Source: CAZTTH01 sp964615975 (lineage in GTDB: Bacteria > Verrucomicrobiota > Lentisphaeria > JABSQK01 > JAJFLO01). From it: a stretch of 64,000 nt of DNA. Position numbers and translations under genes: made by a program. Below, one piece after another: positions 18,201 to 27,698 of this stretch. The stretch is from contig CAZTTH010000001.1 in assembly GCA_964615975.1 (NCBI GenBank), positions 75,205-139,204 of the forward strand. The letters run 5' to 3'. The notes beneath the pieces are model-generated. The model saw only the letters and a list, made by a program, of their open reading frames with translations, ran no database searches and was not told the DNA's origin. How positions within the stretch are numbered: position 1 is the stretch's first letter; each line of letters opens with the position of its first letter.

Positions 18201-19122
18201 GCGGATTTATAACTTACGTTTTCGCGATTTGGAAATGCGTCGGGATGAGGTAGTTGATCGTTATGAAAATGAGGATGGTGAAGAGCCAGGAGTTATAAAA
18301 CAGGTAAAAGTTTACATAGCTAGTAAACGAAAAGTTTCCGTCGGAGATAAAATGGCAGGACGACATGGGAATAAGGGGGTAGTTTCACGTATTGTACCCG
18401 TTGAAGATATGCCATTCATGGCAGATGGAACGCCAGTAGAAATCATATTGAATCCCCTTGGGGTGCCCAGTCGCATGAATGTGGGCCAAGTATTGGAGAC
18501 ACATTTAGGTTACGCCGCCAAGATTCTTGGATTCAAGGTAGCTACACCAGTTTTTGATGGAATTAGCGAGGATAAAATCCATGAATTATTGCGCGATGCA
18601 AAGAAAGCGCTGGTCAATCAGAGGAAAAATTGGAGCATCAACGATGATGGAACCATTTACGACCAAGATAAACGTATACGACATGATTACTTTGTTGGAG
18701 ATGATGGCAAGATTACACTTTATGACGGGAAAACAGGACTTGCATTTAATCAAAGGGTTGTGACTGGTCAAATTTATATGGTTAAATTAGATCATTTGGT
18801 TGTGAATAAAATTCATGCTCGTTCTGTTGGTCCATATTCATTAGTAACCCAACAACCATTAGGGGGTAAGGCGCAACATGGCGGACAACGGTTTGGTGAA
18901 ATGGAAGTGTGGGCATTAGAAGCTTATGGAGCCGCTTATACCTTACAAGAAATGTTGACAGTAAAAAGTGATGATGTTACAGGCCGTACTAAAATTTATG
19001 AATCAATCATTCGTGGTGACAACTCATTACAAGCTGGTGTTCCAGAATCATTTAATGTATTGATGAATGAGATGAAAAGTCTCTGTCTTGATGTTCGACC
19101 CATGAAAGGGTCATTAAATTAA
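15259..19122 (+). CDS. rpoB: RNA polymerase subunit beta
   Basis: The 1287-residue protein is full-length RpoB. Visible landmarks are the N-terminal lobes (NGVERVIINQLHRTPGICFE), the rifampicin region (QLSQFMDQTNPLAELTNKRR, about residues 458-477), the catalytic core (GRICPVETPEGPNIGLI), NVLVAFMPWYGYNFEDAI, and the C-terminal clamp (KAQHGGQRFGEMEVWALEAY). In the rifampicin pocket, the residue aligned with E. coli His526 is Asn474, while Asp516 and Ser531 equivalents are kept. The E. coli-type large insertions are largely absent. rpoC follows after 18 bases with its own AAGGAG ribosome site. Confidence 0.98.
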   Translation: MLLRKNYGKLKELLEIPDLIDLQLDSFKNFLQLGTPIEKRMEQGLQEVFKEVFPIESFDQSCILDFVSYEIGEPKLTKVQCIRTGKTLSVPIYATVKLENRKRNEIKEEKVFLGDIPLMTDSASFVINGVERVIINQLHRTPGICFEKSRHPSGRFLYSFRIIPDRGSWLEVQFDINDLIYIYLDRRRRRRKFLVTTFLRAIGYSSTTEILDAIYGIQEIPVKDIVKLDPRELSNYYFAETVVDIEGKRIRDDHENELAKDLEQINEDTLEWISKAGIKRIKVVNLGVYGDYVMKSLEQDPCSNQDEALKEMYKRLRPGDPPSATNAKLLLKRLFFDKKRYDLGTVGRHKINQKLGMETDNNIRIMQKLDMVVATKYLMKLRLEEGSVDDIDHLGNRRIRTVGELIQNQFRVGLARTERLIRERMSLVDMENEEVSPHKLINAKALVGVIRDFFGRGQLSQFMDQTNPLAELTNKRRLSALGPGGLSRERAGFEVRDVHSSHYGRICPVETPEGPNIGLITSLALYGKINEFGFIETPYYRVHKKKVTNQIVYLAADEEEKFIIAQANAVIDEKDVLIHKYVNARSGGDTKEFPAEEINLIDVSPKQLISAAAGLVPFLEHDDANRALMGANMQRQSVPLIRTDSPLVGTGLESVVARDSRAVVLAKEAGVVTAVSAKEIVIKSGIDDKNSHRNYSLYKFMRSNNSTCINQKPIIKTGDKIIKGQVIADGPATQNGELALGRNVLVAFMPWYGYNFEDAIILSESLVKNDVYTSIHISELEITARDTKLGPEEITRDIPNVSEEALRQLGPEGVIRIGAEVKPGDILVGKITPKSETELDPEERLLRAIFGEKAADVKDSSLTVPSGSGGIVMDVEIERKVDPNKAKLTQAERIRQIKETKQTYKAQYNELLDELTEKLGVILLGAKLSYDIVERKDGNLIGIIIPANRKITKVLLRKLAAAHGTYKMPSGPTSEMVDEIMRIYNLRFRDLEMRRDEVVDRYENEDGEEPGVIKQVKVYIASKRKVSVGDKMAGRHGNKGVVSRIVPVEDMPFMADGTPVEIILNPLGVPSRMNVGQVLETHLGYAAKILGFKVATPVFDGISEDKIHELLRDAKKALVNQRKNWSINDDGTIYDQDKRIRHDYFVGDDGKITLYDGKTGLAFNQRVVTGQIYMVKLDHLVVNKIHARSVGPYSLVTQQPLGGKAQHGGQRFGEMEVWALEAYGAAYTLQEMLTVKSDDVTGRTKIYESIIRGDNSLQAGVPESFNVLMNEMKSLCLDVRPMKGSLN

Positions 19123-19140
19123 AACTAAGGAGATCGTTAC

Positions 19141-22100
19141 GTGAGTAGTGAAAATTCAACCATTCGTGAGATACTCGGTATGGATGCAACGGACTCATTT
19201 AGTTCAGTTAGCATCAATGTTGCTTCTCCTGATATTATTCGTTCTTGGAGTCGTGGTGAAGTTAAAAATCCTGAGACGTTGAACTACCGAACCTTTAAAC
19301 CCGAAAAGGGTGGATTGTTTTGTGAAAAAATATTTGGGCCAACACGCGATTGGGAATGTAATTGCGGTAAGTATAAACGAATTAAACATAAAGGCATTGT
19401 TTGTGATCGTTGTGGGGTCGAAGTAACACATTCAAGAGTTCGCCGTGAACGCCTGGCACATATCGAATTAGCTGTTCCGGTTTCTCATGTATGGTTTTTT
19501 AAATGCATGCCAAGTCGAATTGGCTTGATGTTAAACATGACTTCTAGAAATCTTGAACGTGTTATTTATTATGAATGTTGGATTGTGATTGATAAAGGTG
19601 ATACCCCATTCAATGAGAAACAGTTGTTATCTGAAGATGAATATCGTGACGCTAAGGAAACTTATGGTGATGCTTTTAAAGCTGGAATGGGAGCTGAAGC
19701 AGTAAGGGATTTGCTATCCAAGGTTAATTTGCCAGAGCTAAAAGATCAGCTTAATGAGCAAATTATTAAAACTAAAAGCAAGGCTGATCGCAAAAAAATC
19801 GCGAAACGCCTCAGAATGGTTGAAGGATTTATTAATACTTCTATGAAGCCAGAATGGATGATTATCGTTGTTCTACCAGTCATACCACCAGATCTTCGTC
19901 CATTAGTGCCCCTAGAAGGCGGACGATTTGCCACTTCAGATTTAAATGACTTGTATCGTCGTGTTATTAATCGTAATAATCGATTAAAAAATCTACTCAG
20001 TCTGCGAACTCCCGAAGTGATAATCCGAAATGAGAAAAGAATGTTACAGGAAGCTGTTGATGCTTTGCTTGACAATGGTCGTCATGGGCGTGCTGTTACT
20101 GGTGCCAGTAATCGACAACTGAAATCACTCAGCGATATGTTGAAGGGCAAACAAGGCAGGTTTCGGCAAAATTTATTGGGTAAGCGAGTCGATTATTCTG
20201 GTCGTTCAGTTATCGTTGTCGGTCCTGAATTGAAGCTTAATCAATGTGGTTTACCTAAAAAAATGGCATTGACATTATTTGAGCCCTTCATCATCAGACG
20301 ATTGAAGGAAATGGGGTTTGTTCATACAGTGAGAAGTGCCAAAAAAATGATTGAGAAAGCTGATCCTAAAGTTTGGGATATTTTGGATGATGTTATTAAA
20401 GGACATCCCATTATGTTGAATCGAGCTCCGACCTTGCATCGATTAAGTATCCAAGCATTCGATCCGGTATTAATAGAGGGCCAGGCAATACGAGTTCATC
20501 CGCTTGTATGTTCTGCATACAACGCAGATTTCGATGGAGATCAAATGGCTGTACATGTACCACTATCAGATGAAGCACAGTTGGAAACCAAATTGCTGAT
20601 GTTAGCGCCCAATAATATCTTCTATCCATCTAGTGGTAAACCTATATGTACTCCTTCTCAGGATATAACCTTAGGTTCATACTACTTAACTTATGAAAAA
20701 CCAGGATCAATCGACCGTACCATAAATCCGAAACCATTCCGACATATTATCGAGGTAATAAGAGCCTATGATTCAGAAGCAATATCAATACATCAAGTAA
20801 TATTGATAAAGAATCCTGATATTGGGTTAAAGACTATCTGGGGTAATGAGCAATTAAAATATATAAAGACCACCCCGGGCCGCTGTATTTTCAATAGCAT
20901 ATGGCCTAAAAAAATGGGGTTTTTTAATCGTGTAGCAACAAAATCGTCGCTTGCTAAGTTGATCAGTAGCGCATATGCAGAATTAGGACGAACAGAAACG
21001 GTTGTGGTTCTGGATAAATTAAAAGAGCTTGGATATGAATATTCAACTAAGGCAGGATTTTCCATTGGTATCACCGACATGATTATTCCAGAAGAGAAAT
21101 ATCGATTTTTAGATCAAGCACAAAAAGAAATTGAAGAAGTTCGCAAGCAATACGGTAAGGGTGTGATAACTGAAGGGGAAAGATATAATAAAATCATCGA
21201 TATATGGACCCATGCAAACAATCGAGTTGCCTCGGTGTTATTTCGGACCTTGGAGCGTAATGAAAATAAATCAGAAATCAATCCCATTCATGCGATGTTA
21301 GAATCCGGAGCGCGCGGAAGTAACGATCAGATCAGACAGTTGGCTGGCATGCGCGGACTCATGGCTAAACCCTCGGGAGAGATAATAGAACGTCCCATTC
21401 TTTCTAATTTTCGCGAAGGATTAACCGTGTTGGAATTTTTCATCAGTTCTCACGGTGCCCGCAAAGGTTTGGCTGATACAGCGTTGAAAACAGCAGATTC
21501 TGGTTACATGACCAGAAAGTTGGTCGATGTCGCTCATGATATCATCTGTATTGAGCATGACTGCATGACAACTCAGGGAATTTGGGTAAGTGCGATCAGG
21601 GAAGGTGATGAGGATATGCTTTCATTGAAAGATCGAATTAAAGGTCGATTTAGCGTGGATGATATACGCGATCCCCTTTCGAGCAATAATTTGTTGATAG
21701 TGGCGGCTGGTGAAGAGATTACGGATATCATCGCCAATAAAATTATCGATGTCGGCATAGATCGTGTATTGATCCGGTCGGTGTTAACTTGTAGAAGTGA
21801 TGGTGGAGTTTGCGCAAAATGCTATGGACGGAATTTGGCGACGGATGGTGTCACCAAAGAAGGAGAAGCAATAGGTATAATAGCAGCTCAATCGATTGGT
21901 GAACCTGGAACACAGCTAACCATGAGAACCTTTCATTATGGGGGGACTGCCATCTCACAATTCAAACAACCGATGATCAAAGCCAAGGAAGGTGGTTTAT
22001 TGAAATTAATTGATGCACGTACGATCAAATCTCAAGATGGTTCCCTAATCGTACTCAATAAGACTGCAGCGGCAATATTGTGTGATGAAAATGGATTTGA

Positions 22101-23358
22101 ACAAGAAAGACATCAGTTGATAGCTGGAGCTTCAATAATAAAAGCCATTGGTGATCAGATTAATAAAGATGAAGTTTTTGTCCGCTGGGATCCCTATAAT
22201 ATTCCGATTATCTCTGAATATGGTGGTAAAATCAAATTTATGGATTTGATTGAAGGTATCACCATGAAAGAAGAAATAAATGAAGCAACAGGCGCAAGAG
22301 AAATTTCAGTGCTGGAACATCGGGAAGATCTGTTTCCACAGATATTGATAACTGATGATCATGGTCAAATGATTGGGCATTATAGTATTCCATCAGGAGC
22401 ACATATCATGGTAAAAAATAATACCAAGATCGTGCCTGGAGCAATTATAGCAAGAACGCCACGTCAGGTTGCAAAAACCAAAGATATAACAGGTGGTTTA
22501 CCACGGGTAGCTGAATTATTTGAAGCGCGGCGTCCAAAGAATGCAGCAGAAATCGCCAAAATTGATGGCTTAATTGAATTAGGTAAACTTAATAAAGGCA
22601 AACGGATGTTACTTATACGTGATCCTGAAAGTAATACCGTCGAAGAACATCAAATCCCGGCTAACAAACACATTGTGGTATTTGATGGAGAGTTCGTTAA
22701 AAAGGGGCAACCATTGACCGATGGTTCTGTCGTACCTCAAGAGATTCTCGAGGTTTGTGGTCCTCAAGATTTACAGGAATATTTAGTCAATGAAATTCAA
22801 GCAGTTTATCGATTGCAAGGTGTGGAAATTAATGACAAGCATATTGAAGTCATTGTTAGACAAATGTTGCAAAAAGTCCGAGTAACTGATCCTGGTGACA
22901 CCACCTATTTATATGGTGAACAAATTGAAAAGTCTGATTTCTTAAAAGAAAATAATCGAGTTATGGCTGAAGGTGGAAGACCTGCAGAAGCACAACCAAT
23001 CTTGCTGGGGATCACAAAAGCATCGTTGGAAACAGATAGCTTTATCTCAGCTGCTTCATTTCAGGATACAACTAGGATACTTACAGAAGCAGCAACGTTG
23101 GGAAAGGTTGACCCGTTGATTGGATTCAAGGAAAATATTATTATGGGACATCTGATACCTGCAGGAACAGGTTATCACAAGAATCAGCAAATCAAGATAA
23201 AAAAATTAGGGAAACCAGTAACCCTATCTATGTCATTGGATACAGGTATGGGGTCAACGCAAGAAACATTAACTGGTTTAGGGGAAAATGAGTTAATGAA
23301 ATCACAAAGGGAATTTTCGGCTATTCAGGCATTAGGCTTGTTAAACCCCAATGAATAA
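19141..23358 (+). CDS. rpoC: RNA polymerase subunit beta'
   Basis: The 1405-residue protein starts at a GTG after AAGGAG. It has the N-terminal zinc site (CNCGKYKRIKHKGIVCDRCG), the clamp and rudder region, the active-site magnesium loop NADFDGDQM at residues 461-469, the trigger-loop region (GLMAKPSGEIIERPI to ADSGYMTRKLVD), and the second zinc cluster (CRSDGGVCAKCYGRNL). The C-terminal QDTTRILTEAATLGKVDPL that binds omega is intact. Length is near the E. coli value. rpoB and rpoC form one transcription unit with the upstream rpl genes. Confidence 0.98.
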   Translation: MSSENSTIREILGMDATDSFSSVSINVASPDIIRSWSRGEVKNPETLNYRTFKPEKGGLFCEKIFGPTRDWECNCGKYKRIKHKGIVCDRCGVEVTHSRVRRERLAHIELAVPVSHVWFFKCMPSRIGLMLNMTSRNLERVIYYECWIVIDKGDTPFNEKQLLSEDEYRDAKETYGDAFKAGMGAEAVRDLLSKVNLPELKDQLNEQIIKTKSKADRKKIAKRLRMVEGFINTSMKPEWMIIVVLPVIPPDLRPLVPLEGGRFATSDLNDLYRRVINRNNRLKNLLSLRTPEVIIRNEKRMLQEAVDALLDNGRHGRAVTGASNRQLKSLSDMLKGKQGRFRQNLLGKRVDYSGRSVIVVGPELKLNQCGLPKKMALTLFEPFIIRRLKEMGFVHTVRSAKKMIEKADPKVWDILDDVIKGHPIMLNRAPTLHRLSIQAFDPVLIEGQAIRVHPLVCSAYNADFDGDQMAVHVPLSDEAQLETKLLMLAPNNIFYPSSGKPICTPSQDITLGSYYLTYEKPGSIDRTINPKPFRHIIEVIRAYDSEAISIHQVILIKNPDIGLKTIWGNEQLKYIKTTPGRCIFNSIWPKKMGFFNRVATKSSLAKLISSAYAELGRTETVVVLDKLKELGYEYSTKAGFSIGITDMIIPEEKYRFLDQAQKEIEEVRKQYGKGVITEGERYNKIIDIWTHANNRVASVLFRTLERNENKSEINPIHAMLESGARGSNDQIRQLAGMRGLMAKPSGEIIERPILSNFREGLTVLEFFISSHGARKGLADTALKTADSGYMTRKLVDVAHDIICIEHDCMTTQGIWVSAIREGDEDMLSLKDRIKGRFSVDDIRDPLSSNNLLIVAAGEEITDIIANKIIDVGIDRVLIRSVLTCRSDGGVCAKCYGRNLATDGVTKEGEAIGIIAAQSIGEPGTQLTMRTFHYGGTAISQFKQPMIKAKEGGLLKLIDARTIKSQDGSLIVLNKTAAAILCDENGFEQERHQLIAGASIIKAIGDQINKDEVFVRWDPYNIPIISEYGGKIKFMDLIEGITMKEEINEATGAREISVLEHREDLFPQILITDDHGQMIGHYSIPSGAHIMVKNNTKIVPGAIIARTPRQVAKTKDITGGLPRVAELFEARRPKNAAEIAKIDGLIELGKLNKGKRMLLIRDPESNTVEEHQIPANKHIVVFDGEFVKKGQPLTDGSVVPQEILEVCGPQDLQEYLVNEIQAVYRLQGVEINDKHIEVIVRQMLQKVRVTDPGDTTYLYGEQIEKSDFLKENNRVMAEGGRPAEAQPILLGITKASLETDSFISAASFQDTTRILTEAATLGKVDPLIGFKENIIMGHLIPAGTGYHKNQQIKIKKLGKPVTLSMSLDTGMGSTQETLTGLGENELMKSQREFSAIQALGLLNPNE

Positions 23359-23396
23359 TATGAATATAGGATTCAAATCAAGTCATTCATATTATT
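23354..23396 (+). terminator. AT-rich hairpin at the end of rpoC
   Basis: A perfect 12-pair inverted repeat, AATAATATGAAT (23354-23365) with ATTCATATTATT (23385-23396), starts inside the rpoC stop region and has a 19-base loop. The stem is AT-rich and has no clear T-tract, so it may be a weak terminator or an RNA-processing stem between the rpo and str transcripts. Confidence 0.4.
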
Positions 23397-23433
23397 AATA
23401 AATGGTTATCCAATAAATAAAATAGATAAAAGA

Positions 23434-23461
23434 TTGACTCCATCACTTTGTGGTTTATCCT
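23434..23461 (+). promoter_or_regulatory. Possible promoter of the str (rpsL) operon
   Basis: TTGACT (23434-23439) and TATCCT (23456-23461) are spaced by 16 bases, about 100 bases before rpsL. The -10 match is four of six. A second weak pair lies downstream (TTGTTA with CATAAG). The position agrees with a new transcript after the rpoC hairpin. Confidence 0.35.
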
Positions 23462-23558
23462 AACGACCTGTTTTAACCTTGTTAAAAAGTTTATACACCA
23501 TCATAAGGCAATATCAATACAGATGTTATAAATCGAGTAAGGATTAAGAATATTCAAT

Positions 23559-23936
23559 ATGCCAACAGTTAATCAATTAGTCAGAAAAGGACGACAAAAA
23601 AAGAAATTTAAGACTAAATCTCCTTCATTAGCACAATGTCCGCAGCGGCGGGGGGTGTGTTTGCAGGTGACAACCCGTACTCCCAAAAAACCGAATTCTG
23701 CATTGCGTAAAGTTACTCGTGTCCGATTGAGTAATGGGCAGGAAGTAACAGCCTATATCGGTGGTGAAGGTCATAATCTTCAAGAGCATTCAATTGTTTT
23801 AGTACGTGGAGGAAGAATCCCAGATTTACCAGGCGTTCGCTATCATGTTGTCCGTGGTGCTTTGGATAGTTTAGGTGTTGACAAACGCCGTCAAGGACGT
23901 TCAAAATATGGCGCAAAGCGCCCGAAATCATCCTAA
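23559..23936 (+). CDS. rpsL: 30S ribosomal protein S12
   Basis: The 125-residue protein is complete S12, part of the decoding centre: PTVNQLVRKGRQKKK at the start, TPKKPNSALRKV (Lys43 kept), NGQEVTAYIGGEGHNLQEHS, and GVRYHVVRGALD. The loop that reads GGRVKDLPG in E. coli reads GGRIPDLPG, so position 88 (Lys in E. coli, Met-initiated numbering) is proline, codon CCA at 23820-23822. Changes at Lys88 are classic streptomycin-resistance sites. Asp89, the residue modified by RimO, is kept. The ribosome site is weak and distant. Confidence 0.98.
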   Translation: MPTVNQLVRKGRQKKKFKTKSPSLAQCPQRRGVCLQVTTRTPKKPNSALRKVTRVRLSNGQEVTAYIGGEGHNLQEHSIVLVRGGRIPDLPGVRYHVVRGALDSLGVDKRRQGRSKYGAKRPKSS

Positions 23937-23958
23937 TGAGAATGAGGTTGGATAAACT

Positions 23959-24429
23959 ATGAGAAGACATCGTGCAGATCGACGACAATTAACACCTGAT
24001 GTAAGGTTTAATAGCGAGTTAGTTCAAAACCTGATCAATGTAGTATTGCAAAGGGGGAAGAAACGAAAAGCAGAGCATATTGTTTATTCAGCAATGGATA
24101 TCTTGGCAAAAAAAATTAAAGATAAAGAACCCCTCGAAGTCTTTATGCAAGCACTCGATAATATCAAACCCCAATTGGAATTGAAGAGTAGGCGAGTTGG
24201 AGGAGCTAATTACCAAATCCCGATCGAGGTTGATCCCGTTCGGCAGGTAGGAATTGGAATAAGGTGGTTAGTTACCTATTCCCGACAACGAAAGGGTAAA
24301 TCAATGATCGATGCCTTGTCAACAGAGATATTAGATGCCTACAATAACACTGGTACAACGGTTAAGAAGAAAGAAGAAACTCATAAGATGGCTCAAGCAA
24401 ATCGAGCATTTGCTCATTATCGTTGGTAA
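23959..24429 (+). CDS. rpsG: 30S ribosomal protein S7
   Basis: The 156-residue protein is full-length S7, which nucleates assembly of the 30S head: MRRHRADRRQLTPDVRFNSE, LINVVLQRGKKRKAEHIVYS, the RRVGGANYQIPIEV strand region, and ending KMAQANRAFAHYRW. It follows rpsL by 22 bases in the usual str-operon order. In E. coli, S7 represses this operon from the rpsL-rpsG interval, but the interval here is short. Confidence 0.98.
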   Translation: MRRHRADRRQLTPDVRFNSELVQNLINVVLQRGKKRKAEHIVYSAMDILAKKIKDKEPLEVFMQALDNIKPQLELKSRRVGGANYQIPIEVDPVRQVGIGIRWLVTYSRQRKGKSMIDALSTEILDAYNNTGTTVKKKEETHKMAQANRAFAHYRW

Positions 24430-24572
24430 TATACTCACAATTTTTCTTCGACTTTCCTATAACTTTTCAACTTTACAACCCCATAACTATCTTAATACTC
24501 AAGACTTTAATTAACATAGCATAGTTACATACTATGATTGTGTTGTTTGTGAGATATTGATTGAAAGAATTT

Positions 24573-26672
24573 ATGCAACCGACAGAACAACAATTAGAAG
24601 CTACAGGCCGAAAGTTTTCGATAAAATTGACTCGTAATATTGGGATCATGGCCCATATAGACGCAGGCAAGACCACTTTATCTGAACGCATCCTCCTATA
24701 TACAGGAAAAAATTATAAATTGGGCGAGGTTCATGAAGGAACTGCAACGATGGATTGGATGCCTCAGGAACAAGAGCGAGGCATAACTATTACTAGTGCA
24801 TCCACTACTTGTGTTTGGAATAACCATCGCATTAATTTAATCGATACACCTGGTCATGTAGATTTTACCGCCGAAGTCGAACGTTCATTACGTGTCCTTG
24901 ATGGTGCTGTTGCTGTTTTTTGTGGTGTGGCTGGCGTACAACCCCAGACTGAAACAGTTTGGAGACAGGCTAAAAAGTACAAAGTACCCATTATTTGTTT
25001 TGTTAACAAAATGGATCGAGTAGGAGCAAATTTTGACCGTGTAGTCAAAGATATTAAGTCCAAATTATCAGCTACCCCAGTACCAATTCAAATTCCCATA
25101 GGTTCAGAAAGTCAATTTGAGGGTGTCATTGATGTTTTTGAAAAAAAAGCATACTTCTTTATCGGTGATTCCGGTGAAAAAGTAGAAGTTAAGGAAATAC
25201 CAGAAAGCTATAAAACTCAAGTAGATACAGCGTATGATTATATTGTTGAATGCATGGCTGAATCCGATGAAGAAATTATGGAAATGTATTTAGCAGATGA
25301 AATACCTGATCAAGCAGTATTAAAACAGGCCTTACGCCGTTGTACTATTACCAGTAAAGTTGTTCCTGTAATCTGCGGTACAGCCTTTAAAAATAAAGGG
25401 GTGCAAAAAGTATTGGATGCGGTAATCGATTTTTTACCTAGCCCTTATGATATTCCTGAAATAACTGGTAGAGATTTACATAATGAAGCCGAAAAGATTA
25501 TTCGCACCGTCGGTGATAACCAAAAATTTTGCGCATTGGTATTCAAGTTGATGATGGATCCTTATGTTGGAAAATTGGTATTTATCAGAATTTATTCGGG
25601 AATGTTGGAAAAGGGGATGAAATTACTTAATCCTAGAACCGGTAAAGTTGAACGTATTGGGAGGTTACTTCAAATGCATGCCAATAATCGCGAAGAATTG
25701 GAGTGCATTTACTGTGGAGATATCGGTGCAGCTGTAGGTTTAAGAAATGTTACAACCGGAGATACTTTGTGCGATGAAAATCATCCCATCGTACTTGAGG
25801 CAATGCATTTTCCAGAACCGGTTATATCTATGGCAATCGAACCAAAAACTTCATTAGATCGAGATAAATTGTACGATGCCCTCCATCGAATGACGGAAGA
25901 AGACCCGACATTTTTTGTAAAAACAGACCAGGAAACTGGTCAATCGATTATTTCAGGAATGGGGGAATTACATCTTGATATCATACGCGATCGTATGTTT
26001 CGAGAATTTAAAGTTGAAGCTAACTGTGGCGCGCCAGAAGTTGCCTATCGAGAAGCGATCTTAAAACCCGCTGAAGCAGAAGGAAAGTTTATCCGTCAAA
26101 CCGGAGGTCGCGGACAATATGGCCATGTTATCATTGCGGTTGAACCAAAAGAACGAGGCTATGGATTTACAATTGCAAACAAGGTCACAGGGGGCAATAT
26201 CCCTAAAGAATATATCAAACCCGTTGAAGATGGATTGAAGGAAGCGGTTCGCACAGGAGTTCTAGCAGGTTACGAAGTCATAGATTTACACATTGATATA
26301 TTGGATGGATCTTATCATCAAGTGGATTCTTCTGAAATTGCATTTAAGTTGGCTGCATCGATGGCGTTCAAGGAAGCAGCACGAAAGGCAGAATTAATAT
26401 TGCTCGAGCCGATAATGAAAGTGGAAATCATAACTCCAGAAGAATATATGGGGGATGTAATTGGGGATATTTCATCGCGTCGTGGACAGGTTTCAGAGGT
26501 CGATACAAGGCCTGATTATGTGAGAATCTTTTGTACGGTCCCCTTGGCTGAATTATTTGGTTATACCACTACGTTGCGTTCTTTAACCAAAGGAAGAGCT
26601 TCTAACTCCATGGAACCATCTCATTTTGATCCCACCCCCAGTCAAATTCAAAAAAAGCTAACTGAAAAATAA
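24573..26672 (+). CDS. fusA: Translation elongation factor EF-G
   Basis: From the ATG at 24573 the protein has 699 residues, close to the usual length. The frame also has a TTG four codons upstream. EF-G moves tRNAs and mRNA through the ribosome at the cost of GTP. G motifs are intact: AHIDAGKTT, the switch region EQERGITITSA, DTPGHVDFTAEVERS and NKMDRVGA. Domain IV (GGRGQYGHV) and the C-terminal LTKGRASNSMEPSHFDP are typical of housekeeping EF-G. A 143-base gap separates it from rpsG. No tuf follows; rpsJ comes next. Confidence 0.97.
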   Translation: MQPTEQQLEATGRKFSIKLTRNIGIMAHIDAGKTTLSERILLYTGKNYKLGEVHEGTATMDWMPQEQERGITITSASTTCVWNNHRINLIDTPGHVDFTAEVERSLRVLDGAVAVFCGVAGVQPQTETVWRQAKKYKVPIICFVNKMDRVGANFDRVVKDIKSKLSATPVPIQIPIGSESQFEGVIDVFEKKAYFFIGDSGEKVEVKEIPESYKTQVDTAYDYIVECMAESDEEIMEMYLADEIPDQAVLKQALRRCTITSKVVPVICGTAFKNKGVQKVLDAVIDFLPSPYDIPEITGRDLHNEAEKIIRTVGDNQKFCALVFKLMMDPYVGKLVFIRIYSGMLEKGMKLLNPRTGKVERIGRLLQMHANNREELECIYCGDIGAAVGLRNVTTGDTLCDENHPIVLEAMHFPEPVISMAIEPKTSLDRDKLYDALHRMTEEDPTFFVKTDQETGQSIISGMGELHLDIIRDRMFREFKVEANCGAPEVAYREAILKPAEAEGKFIRQTGGRGQYGHVIIAVEPKERGYGFTIANKVTGGNIPKEYIKPVEDGLKEAVRTGVLAGYEVIDLHIDILDGSYHQVDSSEIAFKLAASMAFKEAARKAELILLEPIMKVEIITPEEYMGDVIGDISSRRGQVSEVDTRPDYVRIFCTVPLAELFGYTTTLRSLTKGRASNSMEPSHFDPTPSQIQKKLTEK

Positions 26673-26690
26673 ACTCAAAATTTCAAAGAT

Positions 26691-26999
26691 ATGAATAAAC
26701 AAATCATTCGAATTCGCCTTCAAGCGTATGACCATAGGGTTTTGGATAAATCAGCAGCAGAAATTGTTAATACTGCTCGTCGTACCGGTGTATTGGTAGC
26801 CGGTCCAATCCCATTGCCTACGAAGATAGAAAGATTTTCTGTCAATCGATCTCCTCATGGGGATAAAAAATCTATGGAACAATTTGAGATTCGCACCCAT
26901 AAAAGATTACTTGATATAGTTAATCCTACAGCAAAAACTGTCGATGACCTAAAAAAATTAAATTTACCCGCTGGTGTAGATATCAGCATTAAAATCTGA
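26691..26999 (+). CDS. rpsJ: 30S ribosomal protein S10
   Basis: The 102-residue protein matches S10 (NusE): RIRLQAYDHRVLDKSAAEIV, GPIPLPTKIERFSVNRSPHG, and FEIRTHKRLLDIVNPTAKTV. Besides its ribosomal role, it binds NusB in antitermination and links to NusG. It starts 18 bases after fusA, so the str and S10 clusters are probably one transcript here, without the usual tuf in between. Confidence 0.97.
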   Translation: MNKQIIRIRLQAYDHRVLDKSAAEIVNTARRTGVLVAGPIPLPTKIERFSVNRSPHGDKKSMEQFEIRTHKRLLDIVNPTAKTVDDLKKLNLPAGVDISIKI

Positions 27000-27053
27000 A
27001 AATGAATTTAGTAAACAGCATCGAAATAATTATTGGGAAGATATAAAGGAACT

Positions 27054-27698
27054 ATGAAAGGGATATTATCAAAAAAGATTGGAATGACTCAAATTTACAA
27101 TGAAGTTGGAGATTTGATCCCGGTTACTGTTTTATCTGTAGAAGATTGTAAAATTGTGGGAATCCGCACAGTTGCCAAGGATGGTTACTCTGCCATACAA
27201 TTAGGTATAGGCGTTAAACGACTCAAAAATTCATCTAAACCAATTATGGGCAATGTTAGAATGGCAGGATATGATGTATCATCACCTGCACGGATTAAGG
27301 AAATTCGCTTAGAAAGTGATCCTCAAGTTAAGATTGGCGATCAGATTACAGTTGATCTATTTAAACAAGGAGAATTTATTGATGTAATTGGATCGACTAA
27401 GGGACGTGGCTTTCAGGGGGCAGTGCGTCGCCATCATTTTAGTGGAGGTCGAGCCTCGCATGGCGGTGGTTGGTTACGTCGTACTGGATCTATAGGAATG
27501 AAAGAGCATCCTGGCCGCGTTTACCCAGGAAGAAAAATGCCTGGTCATATGGGGAATGTGCAACGCACAGTACAAAATTTAGAAATAATACAAATTCGTA
27601 AAGAAGATCAAATGTTGTTGGTTAAAGGCGCTATTCCAGGACCGAATGGTGGTTTTATTTTAGTTAAACAATCTGTAAAGAAATCTCATGGAAAATAA
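27054..27698 (+). CDS. rplC: 50S ribosomal protein L3
   Basis: Starting at the ATG preceded by AAAGGA, the protein has 214 residues and begins MKGILSKKIGMTQIYNE, the normal L3 N-terminus; a TTG further upstream is less likely. The finger region that reaches the peptidyl transferase centre is present (GRGFQGAVRRHHFSGGRASH, GSIGMKEHPGRVYPGRKMPG). Gln in GFQGAV is the site methylated by PrmB in E. coli. The end overlaps rplD by 11 bases. Confidence 0.96.
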   Translation: MKGILSKKIGMTQIYNEVGDLIPVTVLSVEDCKIVGIRTVAKDGYSAIQLGIGVKRLKNSSKPIMGNVRMAGYDVSSPARIKEIRLESDPQVKIGDQITVDLFKQGEFIDVIGSTKGRGFQGAVRRHHFSGGRASHGGGWLRRTGSIGMKEHPGRVYPGRKMPGHMGNVQRTVQNLEIIQIRKEDQMLLVKGAIPGPNGGFILVKQSVKKSHGK

